A stretch of 64,000 nucleotides of DNA from Bacteroidia bacterium (GCA_033391075.1 JAWPMV010000001.1:6944001-7008000); one strand, 5' to 3'; shown: positions 36,001 to 44,665, counted from the stretch's first letter. Notes: generated by a model not told the origin, from the sequence alone. Numbers and translations: made by a program.

Positions 36001-37859
36001 TTTCCCAGCTGCACATGTAGGGGTAGGGGATAAAGCGCTTCGAATACTCCTTCTGCATTGCTACGAACGGATAAGGTGTCTAGGGAATTTCCATCTTTCG
36101 ATATGACAAGCTGGAGGCTGCTATCTGCAATAGGAGAAGTATCCTGCTCAAGTGCTCTTCGGATCAGTCCTTTGATGGCGATAAACTCTCCCCGAAAATA
36201 GGAGGGACGATCTGTGAAAACATGTGTCTTGGTATTTGCTTTATATAATTTGGGTTCTAATGCTGGGATTCTCAATCTTTCAGTCAGGCTGTCATTCTGC
36301 TGGCAAAGGTTTAGTTTCAGGTTTTTGCTGAATAAAGGCTTACGTGCAAAACCTAGTCTTCCTTTGGCATCCGTTTCCAGCTGAATGGTTTTTCCCTTGT
36401 CCTTAAATTCGACTTTTACCCCTTCCAGACCTTTTCCGTTTTCCCGGTCTTTTACATAGAAAAATACACTGTCCGCTCTTTGTAGATGGGAGCTGTACAA
36501 TTGACTGATCTTTATGGGTAAAACTGAGATAAGGCCCTTTTCCTGGTCGAAGTCTTTTCGATTTGAAGCACATAGGGCATAAGTTCCAGTAGGTAATGAA
36601 GGAAGTGCAGCTTCGGTTCGGTGAAAGTGAAAATCTCCATCAAAGGCCAAATAGATATCTCCTTTTTTGCTTATCGAAAACTGACGGGCAAAATCCCATC
36701 TTAGTGCAGAAGTTTTGAGTTCCGTAAAAGTATCTTCTTTTTCGCTGCTAATCCGATAGAGACGAAAGTAGAGGTGGTTTAAATTGCGATAATTCACCTG
36801 CATACGAAATGCTTTCTTGGGCAGGTTGACCTCCTCTGCTGCGATCCGGAGGGCCGGTTTTTCTATCAGAGCAATCAGGGCTTTACATTTGGCAGCTCCC
36901 CGACTTTTGGGAAATTCCTGGATGGTAGCCGTAGAAATTTCCCAGGCTTGTTGGTAGTCCCATTTATAGGCATTTCCTCCCAAAGGCTGGAAGTCTCCAG
37001 CTATGCTGGTATATACCATGGCCATTTCATATTGAACATCCGCCAGGGCAGAATTGCCGGGATAGGTCTCCATCATGTGTCTGAGGTTACGCACATATCT
37101 TCCCGCTTTATCCAATCCACTCGAATATTTCCTTAGCCACTTGATCATCCGTAAGTGTGAATCAATGAGGGCATTATGCGCCTTCTCTTCCAATTGATAG
37201 CTGAAAAGCTCTTTGTAAAGATTCAGGCTGATATGGGTATGGTTGAGTGAATCGAGAAGGGGAAAGAGTGCAGAAAGATAGTTCTTCGGGGGCATGATAA
37301 GTCCCTGTGCCAGCATCCGAAACTCGGCGGGTGCCGGATTTAGTATACAACGAGGGTCCTCAAAATAATCCAGCGCCCTGTGAACAAGGAAGTCATATAA
37401 AGTCGGCCTGAATGAGGGATCTGTATTTCCCGTTCGGGGGAGCTTAACTTTTGATAAATCAATTTTCTTTAGTTCTTCCGAATACTCCAAAGATTGCAGA
37501 TACAAGGCAGTGGAACTTTCGATGAGTTTAGGAGCAGACCAGCTTTTGAGATCTCCTTCTTCTTCTGTAAGGATGGGTTGAGATTTGAGTGCTTCCAGGT
37601 TTTCAATGAAATAGGCGTAATAGAATTCGGCCAAAAGGCTTTGAAGCAGGCTTTTTTGTGGACCGTCTGCTTGCCGAATCATTTCCTGCATCAGACTTGC
37701 TTTACGATTGAGGTCTTGTTGAGAGGCAAGCAGGGCATAGCTCTCCGCTAAACTTTGATTGAGGGCCGGATAGCTTTGGCTCATAGACTTTTTGCCCGAA
37801 AAAAGGAGGACAAAACATATGAGGCAATAAAGGAGAAATGAATTTGGGCTTTTTCTCAT
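33018..37859 (-). CDS. Alpha-2-macroglobulin-like large secreted protein
   Basis: 1613 residues, the largest gene here. Signal peptide (1-27, ending SMSQ), a helical TPR-like part (about 30-340, including SSGLDKAGRYVRNLRHMMETYPGNSAL), then a chain of beta-sandwich MG-like domains. The MG2-like signature VFTDRPSYFRGE is at about 547-558 and the domain repeats (YRPGDSLIASLKSKVEG, KTYAPKDTVSLYGQMLG). The C-terminal third looks like the alpha-helical toroid region. I see no thioester CxEQ motif, so it is unlikely to trap proteases covalently. Bacteroidota carry such proteins next to many genes; a role in envelope defence is inferred. Convergent with the YfhO gene. Confidence 0.75.
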   Translation of the reverse strand: MRKSPNSFLLYCLICFVLLFSGKKSMSQSYPALNQSLAESYALLASQQDLNRKASLMQEMIRQADGPQKSLLQSLLAEFYYAYFIENLEALKSQPILTEEEGDLKSWSAPKLIESSTALYLQSLEYSEELKKIDLSKVKLPRTGNTDPSFRPTLYDFLVHRALDYFEDPRCILNPAPAEFRMLAQGLIMPPKNYLSALFPLLDSLNHTHISLNLYKELFSYQLEEKAHNALIDSHLRMIKWLRKYSSGLDKAGRYVRNLRHMMETYPGNSALADVQYEMAMVYTSIAGDFQPLGGNAYKWDYQQAWEISTATIQEFPKSRGAAKCKALIALIEKPALRIAAEEVNLPKKAFRMQVNYRNLNHLYFRLYRISSEKEDTFTELKTSALRWDFARQFSISKKGDIYLAFDGDFHFHRTEAALPSLPTGTYALCASNRKDFDQEKGLISVLPIKISQLYSSHLQRADSVFFYVKDRENGKGLEGVKVEFKDKGKTIQLETDAKGRLGFARKPLFSKNLKLNLCQQNDSLTERLRIPALEPKLYKANTKTHVFTDRPSYFRGEFIAIKGLIRRALEQDTSPIADSSLQLVISKDGNSLDTLSVRSNAEGVFEALYPLPLHVQLGKLYIFCGAAYAGIDIVERNQSPYGLQIQQDKKTYAPKDTVSLYGQMLGPPETLWEDADLRYLVTRDVRFPDWGDYSWWKPIPHHQEVLVKQGNASIDSLGKFQLAFHTRPDPSHPIAQRPVYFYKVRLVATDPEGEKMIESYNLLISESGKSLAIHGGDEVEKGKEMKLEFQVRNLLGEDLPFKGKVIIESLENPKEIYRKRRWMIPDLHLVSEEDYRKDFPDDVYGFEDDFRSWGIVDTVYMDSLNSEEGIEKISFQTEKWKPGMYRVRMILPFKEKRLLQKRHYFRLKAKKKSHSDIPEFFSYSLNQEVYRPGDSLIASLKSKVEGIDIQYQINRGRKNLTRGLLKAGEQGQQVNFVLDEHHIGNLSLSFSFIYRNEATWVSQLISVLGTEPDYHLEASEKHSVALQLQEKARTSLHAFYAKVPANSPGLADFSFGLPSAVKRKNQEQSRRYLEPARAALAGGKIWEESLSFPLYAYPSISWLPNTDHREASEFFQQTANGVLSFPRDRRSIPPPHRWINLFANVNLNFQRQVDWALDKWESQNAWKQESSFAFEFLEEGERRILPFNRTKGINPQMFMSLIMDEHNSFAYREFQDSNSLAIIVLQEHDPVAEAGKTKDLSFTLLSLSSTLNKLGVDLHLNNKSESYSVEIEKDKASKLENRITAPEKEGVYELRLSGGSEEDEISFESPLFVQAQNYAWGRKHYSIPNKQKKYRIDLQSKEQGKKFRFRASRDPAFFAIRSLPSLIAHVNVHDPHSIQEALFAISVLKEMDKLDPQFQSWIQKVYEGELEISYLNELEKRLAYRLRAKQTSNGAFIEEGIKDIDPAFTLSLLAMETDLKSLGISSSIFQQQTMAHALHYLDSLYLHPVPEAIIWTAEKAKYVELRKGLANYKIDPAWQASWRALTQLHEQEVLAEKKEEKLSWVIANLRSKRPGPYWQASILKLLQPSWEQIRDKGINSIDVKDLSLTQKKKALIFKRKIKGPVFLEVYSP

Positions 37860-37922
37860 GATTGGGAACAGCTTTCCGGAAAAGTCTAGGTAAATGAAAT
37901 TAGTATATTAATTTTAGATTCC

Positions 37923-37930
37923 TACTTTTG
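37923..37930 (+). promoter_or_regulatory. Candidate -7 box TACTTTTG
   Basis: TACTTTTG matches TAnnTTTG and would give a leader of about 60 bases ahead of the ATG at 37996. The region between it and the A2M start is AT-rich; no clear TTG is found 19-21 bases upstream. Confidence 0.3.
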
Positions 37931-37995
37931 AAAACGCCACAGATTGGCAAAAGTTTATCTCATCTCGTTATATCATCAATGACTTGCTCCGGAAG

Positions 37996-38904
37996 ATGAA
38001 AAAACTACCTATGCTCTTTAGCTCTCTATTTTTAGTGGCAATCATCGCCTGTGAAGAAACTCCTGCTGAACCGGAACCTCCCACCCCTCCGAAAAGTGGA
38101 ATAAGCAGGGGAGCTGGAGATATTTCTTTCAGTGATTATAGTCCAATTAGTAATCGTCCCTTGAAGGTTTGGTATTATGCTCCCCAGGATTCCATCAAGG
38201 AGCTGGAAGTGGTCTTTGTGATGCATGGTTTGGGACGAAATGGGAGGGATTATCGAGACAATTGGATAGGATTGGCCAATCAATATAATTGTCTAATTCT
38301 GGTTCCGGAATTTAGCGATGCTCAGTATCCGGGAAGTAGATCCTATAATCTTGGGAATCTGTTCGATGAAAATGATCAGCCCAATGCAGAGGAGGAATGG
38401 TCTTTTTCAATAATGGACGCTTTGTTCTCTCATATTCAGGAAGAGTATTCGGTTCGCGCGGATTCCTTTTACCTTTTCGGCCATTCTGCTGGTTCGCAAT
38501 TTGTGCATCGATACCTGCTATTTCGCCCGGAAAACAAAGCGAAAATGGCAATTGCTGCAAATGCGGGATGGTATACCCTGCCTAAACTGGATGAGGCTTT
38601 TCCGTATGGATTACAAGATGCTCCTGCAACAGAAGAGAACATCCGGAAAGCATTTGCCAAGCGAATGCTGATTCTCTTAGGAACTGAAGATAATGACCCC
38701 AATGCTTCCAGTCTGCGTAAAACGCCCGAAGCAAATGCACAGGGAGCCCATCGATTTGCCCGGGGCAATTTTTTCTTTCAACTGGCGAGAGACCAGGCGA
38801 CTCAGTTGAATACCCCTTTCAACTGGAGCCTGCAAACAGTTGAGGGAGTCGGACACTCCAACTCCCTCATGGCAGCACCTGCTGCGGAACAGTTTTTTAA
38901 GTAA
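37996..38904 (+). CDS. Alpha/beta-hydrolase lipoprotein
   Basis: 302 residues from the ATG at 37996 (a TTG at 37984 adds four). Lipoprotein signal with LVAIIAC; a proline-rich stretch (EPEPPTPPK) follows. The hydrolase part has VVFVMHGLGRNGRDYRDNW (oxyanion-hole region), the nucleophile elbow GHSAGS (Ser at about residue 163), a likely acid in LGTEDNDPN (about 228-235) and a catalytic histidine in VEGVGHSN near the end. This is an esterase/poly(3-hydroxybutyrate)-depolymerase-like arrangement (PHB depolymerase or feruloyl-esterase-type); substrate unknown. It ends 2 bases before the end of the convergent acyl-CoA dehydrogenase gene. Confidence 0.82.
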   Translation: MKKLPMLFSSLFLVAIIACEETPAEPEPPTPPKSGISRGAGDISFSDYSPISNRPLKVWYYAPQDSIKELEVVFVMHGLGRNGRDYRDNWIGLANQYNCLILVPEFSDAQYPGSRSYNLGNLFDENDQPNAEEEWSFSIMDALFSHIQEEYSVRADSFYLFGHSAGSQFVHRYLLFRPENKAKMAIAANAGWYTLPKLDEAFPYGLQDAPATEENIRKAFAKRMLILLGTEDNDPNASSLRKTPEANAQGAHRFARGNFFFQLARDQATQLNTPFNWSLQTVEGVGHSNSLMAAPAAEQFFK

Positions 38905-38906
38905 AT

Positions 38907-40127
38907 TTATTGAGCTGCCGCTTTGGCTTTGGCAGCTTTTCTTTTGGCTTTCAATTCGGCATGGTAGTCTTTGAAAAGGCCACGTGAGATCATTAGCTTC
39001 ATGATCTCATTGGTCCCTCCATATATACGAGCTACCCGGGCATCTGCATAGCGACGGGCAATCGCAAATTCCCACATATAGCCATAGCCTCCATGTAATT
39101 GTAAGCAGCCATCGACAACTCTTGCCTGCATATCAGAACCGGAAGATTTGGACATCGAAGCTTGTATGGCTGTTAATTTCCCCTCTGCCAGCAGTTGGGT
39201 ACATCTATCGATGAAGGCCTGATGCATTTGGAGATCCATAGCCATCTCCGCCATTTTGAACTGAGTATTTTGGAACCCACAGATCGGCTGCTTAAATGCT
39301 TCGCGGGTTTGGGTATACACGATTGTATCTTCGATCGCTCCTTCCGCAGAGCCTACACTTTGCAATCCGATGGTATGTCTTTCTCTGGGAAGCTCTGTCA
39401 TCATATGGATAAATCCTTTTCCCTCGATGCCCAGCAGATTTTCCTTGGGAACTTTTACGTCTTCGAAAAACAACTCACAGGTATCCGATTCTTTCAGCCC
39501 TAATTTTTTGAATGGTTTTCCTTTCGAAAATCCTTCCATACCTTCTTCCACAATGATGAGGCTGATTCCTTCTTTGGGAGTCCCGGGATTTGTCTTACAA
39601 GCCACGATACAGAAATAGGCATTATATCCTATGGTGATAAAAGTCTTTGATCCATTGATCAGGTAATGATCTCCCATATCTGCAGCAGTGGTTCGAATTG
39701 CCTGTACATCTGATCCTGTACCGGGCTCAGTCATTCCCAGACATCCTACCCACTCACCACTTGCCATTTTTGGAATAAATTTCTTCTTCTGTTCTTCGGT
39801 CCCAAGTTTCAGGATATAAGGAGCAATGATATCAGAATGCATAGAGAAACCTGGAGCATTGGCACCCAGTCGAGAAAATTCTTCTATCAATAAAGCTGCG
39901 AAGGTGAAGTCTAATCCACCGCCTCCATACTCTTCTGGCATATCCAGACAAAGCAAACCCAGCTCGCCGGCTTTTAACCAGGCATCCTTATCGCAGTAGC
40001 CTTGTTCTTCCCATCTTTCTCTGTGTGGCTCTATGAATTGTTTGTAGTATTCATTGATGGTATCCTTCAGCATTTGATGTTCTTCGCTGGCATAGATGTC
40101 CCGTGGTAGTTTTATATCTGCGTACAT
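38907..40127 (-). CDS. Acyl-CoA dehydrogenase
   Basis: 406-residue FAD enzyme that introduces the alpha-beta double bond in acyl-CoAs. The usual blocks are present: PEEYGGGGLDFTFAALLIEE, CLGMTEPGTGSDVQAIRTTA, LINGSKTFITIGYNA, RERHTIGLQSVGSAEGA and CLQLHGGYGYMWEFAIARRYAD, followed by VARIYGGTNEIMK with the catalytic glutamate. Chain-length specificity cannot be read. The end is odd: after FKDYHAELK there is a Lys/Ala-rich tail (AKRKAAKAKAAAQ) absent from ordinary family members. No electron-transfer flavoprotein genes are next to it. Confidence 0.92.
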   Translation of the reverse strand: MYADIKLPRDIYASEEHQMLKDTINEYYKQFIEPHRERWEEQGYCDKDAWLKAGELGLLCLDMPEEYGGGGLDFTFAALLIEEFSRLGANAPGFSMHSDIIAPYILKLGTEEQKKKFIPKMASGEWVGCLGMTEPGTGSDVQAIRTTAADMGDHYLINGSKTFITIGYNAYFCIVACKTNPGTPKEGISLIIVEEGMEGFSKGKPFKKLGLKESDTCELFFEDVKVPKENLLGIEGKGFIHMMTELPRERHTIGLQSVGSAEGAIEDTIVYTQTREAFKQPICGFQNTQFKMAEMAMDLQMHQAFIDRCTQLLAEGKLTAIQASMSKSSGSDMQARVVDGCLQLHGGYGYMWEFAIARRYADARVARIYGGTNEIMKLMISRGLFKDYHAELKAKRKAAKAKAAAQ

Positions 40128-40253
40128 ATCTGAATTTTATAAATAATTGTGGCTAGCCTAATATACTACATCGTCCTATTTTTTTTGTTAAAGCACTTTA
40201 ACAAAGCTTTGGACCTTAGCTTCATTTTTGAGTCTATACATAAAGCAGAACTT

Positions 40254-40802
40254 ATGGTACACACAATTCTCGATTACAGTTTCGGACGAAAGGGATTATA
40301 TGGTCTCTATTTTTTTGCCGGAGGTGTGGCTGCCCTTGCTAGTATCTATTTCTATGGTGTATTTGTGGGAGAACTTCCTCCATCGCCATTAATTATCCTT
40401 GTATTTCTGTTTATGATCCTCCTTTTATTTTCGAAAGAAGGGATTCGGATCAATACCCAAAAGCAAAACTACCAGTATTACCTACAGCTTTTTTCTTTGA
40501 AATGGGGGAAATGGGAATCCTATGAGTCCTATTCTGATATTCTCGTTTTGCGAAGCAAGGAGCTGGAGAGTAAATTTCACCGAAGAAGGAAAGGTCGACT
40601 CATTAAAATAGATGCTTTATACGAAGTTTACCTGGCCAATAGGAGTCATTTTGAGATGATCATGATCAAGCAATGTACTGAACGATCCGAGGCGGAGCAT
40701 TATGCGCATGAGTTTGGGAAAATGACACAAAGAGCCTGGGTACAATACAATCCTGGCTTTAGAAAAACGCAAAAAATATTAGGAGGATATTCACCCGTAT
40801 AA
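40254..40802 (+). CDS. Small membrane protein, tandem paralog 1
   Basis: 182 residues when started at the ATG at 40254; the longer GTG frame (40149) adds 35 residues that do not fit the other two copies. Two hydrophobic segments lie at about 15-40 and 46-63, followed by a soluble part. Shared motifs with the next two genes are W.SYESYSDILVLRSK (about 83-98), YEVYLANRSHFEMIMIKQ (about 120-137) and the C-terminal WVQYNPGFRKTQKILGG. I do not recognise the family. A PH-like or membrane-tethered sensing role is possible but unsupported. The equal lengths of the three copies (182, 183 and 186) support the chosen start. Confidence 0.7.
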   Translation: MVHTILDYSFGRKGLYGLYFFAGGVAALASIYFYGVFVGELPPSPLIILVFLFMILLLFSKEGIRINTQKQNYQYYLQLFSLKWGKWESYESYSDILVLRSKELESKFHRRRKGRLIKIDALYEVYLANRSHFEMIMIKQCTERSEAEHYAHEFGKMTQRAWVQYNPGFRKTQKILGGYSPV

Positions 40803-40821
40803 TTTTGAAACACACCCTATC

Positions 40822-41373
40822 ATGAAGAGTTCTATACTTGATTTTAAATTCTCCATTATTGATACCCTAAGCTTCAAAACATTTGCTGCCTTCCTTTTTG
40901 GAGTAGCTTTCTTCTATTACAATCCCCATGCAGAGCTTCCAGATAGAAATCTGATGTTCACATCAATCTTCGTCCTGGTAGGCATATTATTATTCGCTAT
41001 TAGCTTCGGGGTACGAATTGATACGGAGAAAAGAAGGATAAAACACTATATGAGTCTTGCTTTTATCCGCCTTGGATTTTGGAAAGACTACCATGATAAT
41101 TATGATATCGTTTGTTTGCGCTCCAAACAAAAACATCAGGCATGGTCGGAGGGACGAAATCGTGATATAACGGTTTCAGGTGCTTTAAAACATGAAGTCT
41201 ATCTCGCAGACCCCCGTCATTTTAACCTCATCCTTTTGCGCTCCTTTAAATCCAATATCCACGCGGAAGAAGCCGCCGATGAACTGGCGGAAAAAATGGG
41301 CCTCGAATGGGTACAATATAATCCCGCTCGACAAAGGCCGCGAGTCAGACTGGGAGGCATAATGAAAACATGA
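40822..41373 (+). CDS. Small membrane protein, tandem paralog 2
   Basis: 183 residues, ATG start 19 bases after the stop of copy 1. Two membrane segments (about 15-32 and 47-66). It shares LGFWKDYHDNYDIVCLRSK, HEVYLADPRHFNLILLRS and the C-terminal EWVQYNPARQRPRVRLGG with its neighbours. Divergence is strong outside these blocks, so the duplication is old. The DNA is somewhat more GC-rich near the 3' end. Family unknown. Confidence 0.7.
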   Translation: MKSSILDFKFSIIDTLSFKTFAAFLFGVAFFYYNPHAELPDRNLMFTSIFVLVGILLFAISFGVRIDTEKRRIKHYMSLAFIRLGFWKDYHDNYDIVCLRSKQKHQAWSEGRNRDITVSGALKHEVYLADPRHFNLILLRSFKSNIHAEEAADELAEKMGLEWVQYNPARQRPRVRLGGIMKT

Positions 41374-41396
41374 CATTCACCTAAATAAACACAATC

Positions 41397-41957
41397 ATGA
41401 AACACAATCACATCCGAAGCTATAGCTTTGGCAAAAGAGGCTTGCAAGTCCTCAACTTTTTTGGTGCAGCTTTATTTGTTTTGTCTTTGCTCGCCTGGGG
41501 AATCAGTTATGAGCGAATGGAAACTCTCCCCCTTTTTCCTGCAATTTTGACAGTTTTAGGTTTGGGATTACTTCTTTCCCGGACTGGGGTGAAAGTTGAT
41601 CCTGGTGGGGATCGATACAAATACTATTTTCGTTTTCTGGCCCTGACTTTTGGAAGCTGGAAATCCCTGAAAACGTATGGGGAAGTTGTTTTGCTGCGCA
41701 GTAAATATCAAAAACAAAAAGCTCGCTACCGTCCTGAGAATGTAGTGTATAATCTATACCTGGGAACCCAAAACCATTTGAAGCTTTTATTCATTTCATC
41801 CATTCAGTCGCTGGAAAAAGCAGAGTTGGAAGCTTTGCAGCTTGCCCTGCTATTCAAACGAGATTGGGTAGAATATAATCCGGGCTTCCGTAGACCTCGC
41901 AGGATTTTGGGGAATGCAAGTACGGCCGGGCTTGCCATTCCCCCTAAACATCCCTAA
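41397..41957 (+). CDS. Small membrane protein, tandem paralog 3
   Basis: 186 residues, ATG 23 bases after copy 2. It opens with MKHNHIRSYSFGKRGLQVL, matching the SFGRKGL of copy 1, has two membrane segments (about 20-40 and 45-62), and keeps SWKSLKTYGEVVLLRSKYQ, YNLYLGTQNHLKLLFIS and WVEYNPGFRRPRRILG. The three-gene block runs straight into a glutamine-synthetase-family gene 35 bases on, suggesting one operon. Family unknown. Confidence 0.7.
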   Translation: MKHNHIRSYSFGKRGLQVLNFFGAALFVLSLLAWGISYERMETLPLFPAILTVLGLGLLLSRTGVKVDPGGDRYKYYFRFLALTFGSWKSLKTYGEVVLLRSKYQKQKARYRPENVVYNLYLGTQNHLKLLFISSIQSLEKAELEALQLALLFKRDWVEYNPGFRRPRRILGNASTAGLAIPPKHP

Positions 41958-41992
41958 TATCAGGTTCCATTTCACCAAAGAAAGAAATACCC

Positions 41993-43369
41993 ATGTCAAT
42001 CAAAGGAAAACTCAGCCTGGAAGAATTGATCCAGGCCGTTCAGGAAGAGCAAATCGAAACAGTAGTAGTTGCTTTCACAGATCATTATGGAAGACTTGTA
42101 GGGAAGCGTTTCGATGCTGAATTTTTTCTGGAAAGTTGTGCCCAGGACGGTACCCACGCTTGTGATTACCTCTTGACTACGGACATGGATATGGAGCCCA
42201 TACCCGGTTATGAATTTGCGAACTGGGAATTGGGATATGGGGACTTTCATTTGGTCCCGGATTTCAATAGCCTACGAAAAGCGAGTTGGCTGGATAAATC
42301 TGCCCTGATTCTTTGCAATCTTGAAAATGAAAAGACGCATGCTCCCGTTGCAGAAGCTCCGAGATCTTTGCTCAATCAGCAATTGGTTCGAGCTAATAAA
42401 TTGGGCTATGGCTGTTTTGCTGCCTCTGAACTGGAGTATTATCTGTTTGAAAATAGCTATAGGGAGGCTCATGAGAAGCATTACCATGAGCTGAAGCCTG
42501 CCGGATGGTATCTGGAAGATTATCACATCCTTCAGGGTACGCGAATAGAGCCCTTTACTGCAGCTGCCCGTAGGCATTTGAAAAACTCAGGTGTGCCGGT
42601 AGAGAATTCGAAAGGAGAATGGGGACTGGGTCAACATGAATTGAATATTAAATATGCTGAAGCCCTGGAGATGGCTGATCGACATGTGGTTTACAAGCAG
42701 TGTTTGAAAGAGGTCGCGGATGGCATGGATTTATCTGTTTCCTTTATGGCTAAATTTCATGCAGATAGGGCCGGTTCCAGTTGCCATATTCATATGAGTT
42801 TGTGGGAAGGGGATGAAAATGCCTTTGACGGAGATCAGGAATTTGGTCCGGTGAAAGGTTCCGATGCTTTTCTGTGGTTTCTCGGAGGATGGATCAAGCA
42901 TGTGGAGGATGTGATGCCTTTTTATGCTCCGACCGTAAATTCCTATAAACGCTATGTGGATGGAAGCTGGGCGCCGACTCGATTGGCCTGGAGCTATGAT
43001 AATCGTACGGCTGGATTTCGAGTAGTGGGCAGGGGAAAGAGTCTTCGGATCGAATGTCGGATTCCAGGAGCGGATTGCAATCCTTATTTGGCTTATGCGG
43101 CTTCTTTGGCTTCCGGTTTGGCGGGAATAGAAAATAAAATTGAACCTCCGGAGATTTTTGAGGGCGATATATATGCCGCTAAGGATTTACCGAGGGTTCC
43201 TTATTCATTGGCGGAGGCTACGGAGAAATTCGCAAATAGCGAATTTGCCAAAAAATCCTTTGGAGAAAGCGTGGTAAAGCATTATGCGCATTATTTCCGC
43301 ACAGAATATGAAGCCTATAATCAATCCGTGACAGATTGGGAGCGCAAGCGATATTTCGAGCGGATATAA
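41993..43369 (+). CDS. Glutamine-synthetase-family ligase (gamma-glutamylpolyamine synthetase-like)
   Basis: 458 residues of the GS fold, which joins an amine or ammonia to glutamate with ATP. Seen: VVAFTDHYGRLVGKRFDA N-terminal domain, SELEYYLFE with catalytic glutamates, GQHELNIKYAEALEMADR (about 215-232), SSCHIHMSLW (the His-x-His ammonium/metal segment) and NRTAGFRVVGRGKSLRIECRIPGADCNPYLAYA. The lack of a full-size GlnA pattern and the length suggest PuuA/GlnT-like amine-specific enzymes rather than the main glutamine synthetase, but substrate choice is not visible. It may be cotranscribed with the three small membrane proteins. Confidence 0.85.
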   Translation: MSIKGKLSLEELIQAVQEEQIETVVVAFTDHYGRLVGKRFDAEFFLESCAQDGTHACDYLLTTDMDMEPIPGYEFANWELGYGDFHLVPDFNSLRKASWLDKSALILCNLENEKTHAPVAEAPRSLLNQQLVRANKLGYGCFAASELEYYLFENSYREAHEKHYHELKPAGWYLEDYHILQGTRIEPFTAAARRHLKNSGVPVENSKGEWGLGQHELNIKYAEALEMADRHVVYKQCLKEVADGMDLSVSFMAKFHADRAGSSCHIHMSLWEGDENAFDGDQEFGPVKGSDAFLWFLGGWIKHVEDVMPFYAPTVNSYKRYVDGSWAPTRLAWSYDNRTAGFRVVGRGKSLRIECRIPGADCNPYLAYAASLASGLAGIENKIEPPEIFEGDIYAAKDLPRVPYSLAEATEKFANSEFAKKSFGESVVKHYAHYFRTEYEAYNQSVTDWERKRYFERI

Positions 43370-43451
43370 TCATAAAGAATGGCTCCCGATCCTGCGGAGG
43401 GATCTAGCTGCTTTGACTTCGCTCCGTATGACACTATTTAAAAACAAAAAA

Positions 43452-43480
43452 CCCGCATACGATATGCGGGCTTTTTGTTT
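43452..43480. terminator. Bidirectional Rho-independent terminator
   Basis: CCCGCATA (43452-43459), loop CGA, TATGCGGG (43463-43470), with CTTTTTGTTT after it and AAAAAACAAAA before it, so it works on both strands. It lies between the convergent GS-family and ThuA-like genes. Confidence 0.85.
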
Positions 43481-43495
43481 TATGCAAGATCAGCT

Positions 43496-44617
43496 TTACT
43501 GATATTCAGCGATCTTTATATTTCTTTGATCCCAATACTCATCTGTTTTAAAGCTGTACTGGGTGGGTGCATATTCTCCAACAATATCAACCTTTGCTTT
43601 TGAAGGAACCTCCAGTCCCATCAGGTGATAAGATGCATTTACATACATTCTTCTAATGGCTTCGCTAAGCATGTCGGAAGATGAGCCTACGGTTGAGGCA
43701 AAAGATTGACCTGTACTTCCTCCGGGCAGGGTATAGCTTTTTGTCCAGGCAATAGGCATCATAGGATCATTGGGGTTAATGACAGATTCATCTCTCATTT
43801 TCTTTTCCGTAGCCGCTTCTGTATCGCTATCTTTCATCCCAAAGAAGATATCTGTTTCATCATATTCTCCGGCTCTATTTACCACTTCTCCAAGTACCAA
43901 AGCCTGAGCATCTCCGGCCATAGGGAGGCGAATTCCATAGACATCTGTCGAACCCCAGATTTCACCGTCCGCAATTCCTGTCAGGATGGGATGGGTTCCT
44001 CCAGCAAATACTCCTCTAGTACTTTGGTGTTTATGATGGCCATGGTGAGAAATCCATTTTTCACCCAATACCAGGCGACCAAATCCACCGGCCCATTCTT
44101 CCATTTCCCCTTCATAGAAATTACCATAATGTAGCCATTTGCTGGTCGAATCTTTTACATGAAATGCATGGGTAGCTGTCCGTATACCGATTACAGGTTT
44201 TCCCTTCATAAGGTAGGACTGAATATGATTCATCTGCTCATCGGGAAGTTCGCGAAAACGGGTAAATATGATAGCTAAATCTGCATTTTCCAGAGCCTCC
44301 AGGCCGGGAATATTATGGAGATAATTGGGATCTACAATGCCGGGATTTTCCGGGTCCTGTGCAAAAAGTACGGTGCAGTCGAACCCATGTTGTTCGGCCA
44401 GGATATTTGCCAGCATAGGCAAGGCTTCCTCAGAACGATACTCTTCATCTCCGGTAATAAGAACAATGCGCTTATTTTTTGCCATATCAGCATTAGCACT
44501 GACAGAAAGCCATTGGGGAGGTCCCGCAGGTGTTTCTTGCTGGCTGGTTTCGGGGCTGCTCTTACAGGAAAAGAGCATCAGGAGCACAAGGCTCATTAGG
44601 TAGTTAGTAGTTTTCAT
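43496..44617 (-). CDS. ThuA-like domain lipoprotein
   Basis: 373 residues: lipoprotein signal with LLMLFSCKSS (Cys at about 18), a short linker (SPETSQQETPAGPP), then a ThuA/class-I-amidotransferase-like flavodoxin fold with RIVLITGDEEYRSEEALPML, DLAIIFTRFRELPDEQM and KPVIGIRTATHAF. ThuA domains are linked to sugar (trehalose and other carbohydrate) use in proteobacteria and are common in Planctomycetes and Bacteroidota surface proteins. The late part (TGIADGEIWGSTDVY; LPGGSTGQSF) is less conserved. A candidate promoter lies about 50 bases upstream, and a strong terminator follows. Confidence 0.78.
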   Translation of the reverse strand: MKTTNYLMSLVLLMLFSCKSSPETSQQETPAGPPQWLSVSANADMAKNKRIVLITGDEEYRSEEALPMLANILAEQHGFDCTVLFAQDPENPGIVDPNYLHNIPGLEALENADLAIIFTRFRELPDEQMNHIQSYLMKGKPVIGIRTATHAFHVKDSTSKWLHYGNFYEGEMEEWAGGFGRLVLGEKWISHHGHHKHQSTRGVFAGGTHPILTGIADGEIWGSTDVYGIRLPMAGDAQALVLGEVVNRAGEYDETDIFFGMKDSDTEAATEKKMRDESVINPNDPMMPIAWTKSYTLPGGSTGQSFASTVGSSSDMLSEAIRRMYVNASYHLMGLEVPSKAKVDIVGEYAPTQYSFKTDEYWDQRNIKIAEYQ

Positions 44618-44665
44618 ATGTAGAAAAGGCTTTTATAAATTCGAAATCATAAAGAAGAACTAGCT

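Noticed and set aside
33018-37859. Thioester-containing macroglobulin (complement-like trap)
   Set aside because: No CxEQ thioester motif was found in the translated sequence, so only the domain family is called.
40149-40253. GTG-started N-terminal extension of the first tandem membrane paralog
   Set aside because: The two sister proteins have no such extension, and the ATG at 40254 gives the same length as both.
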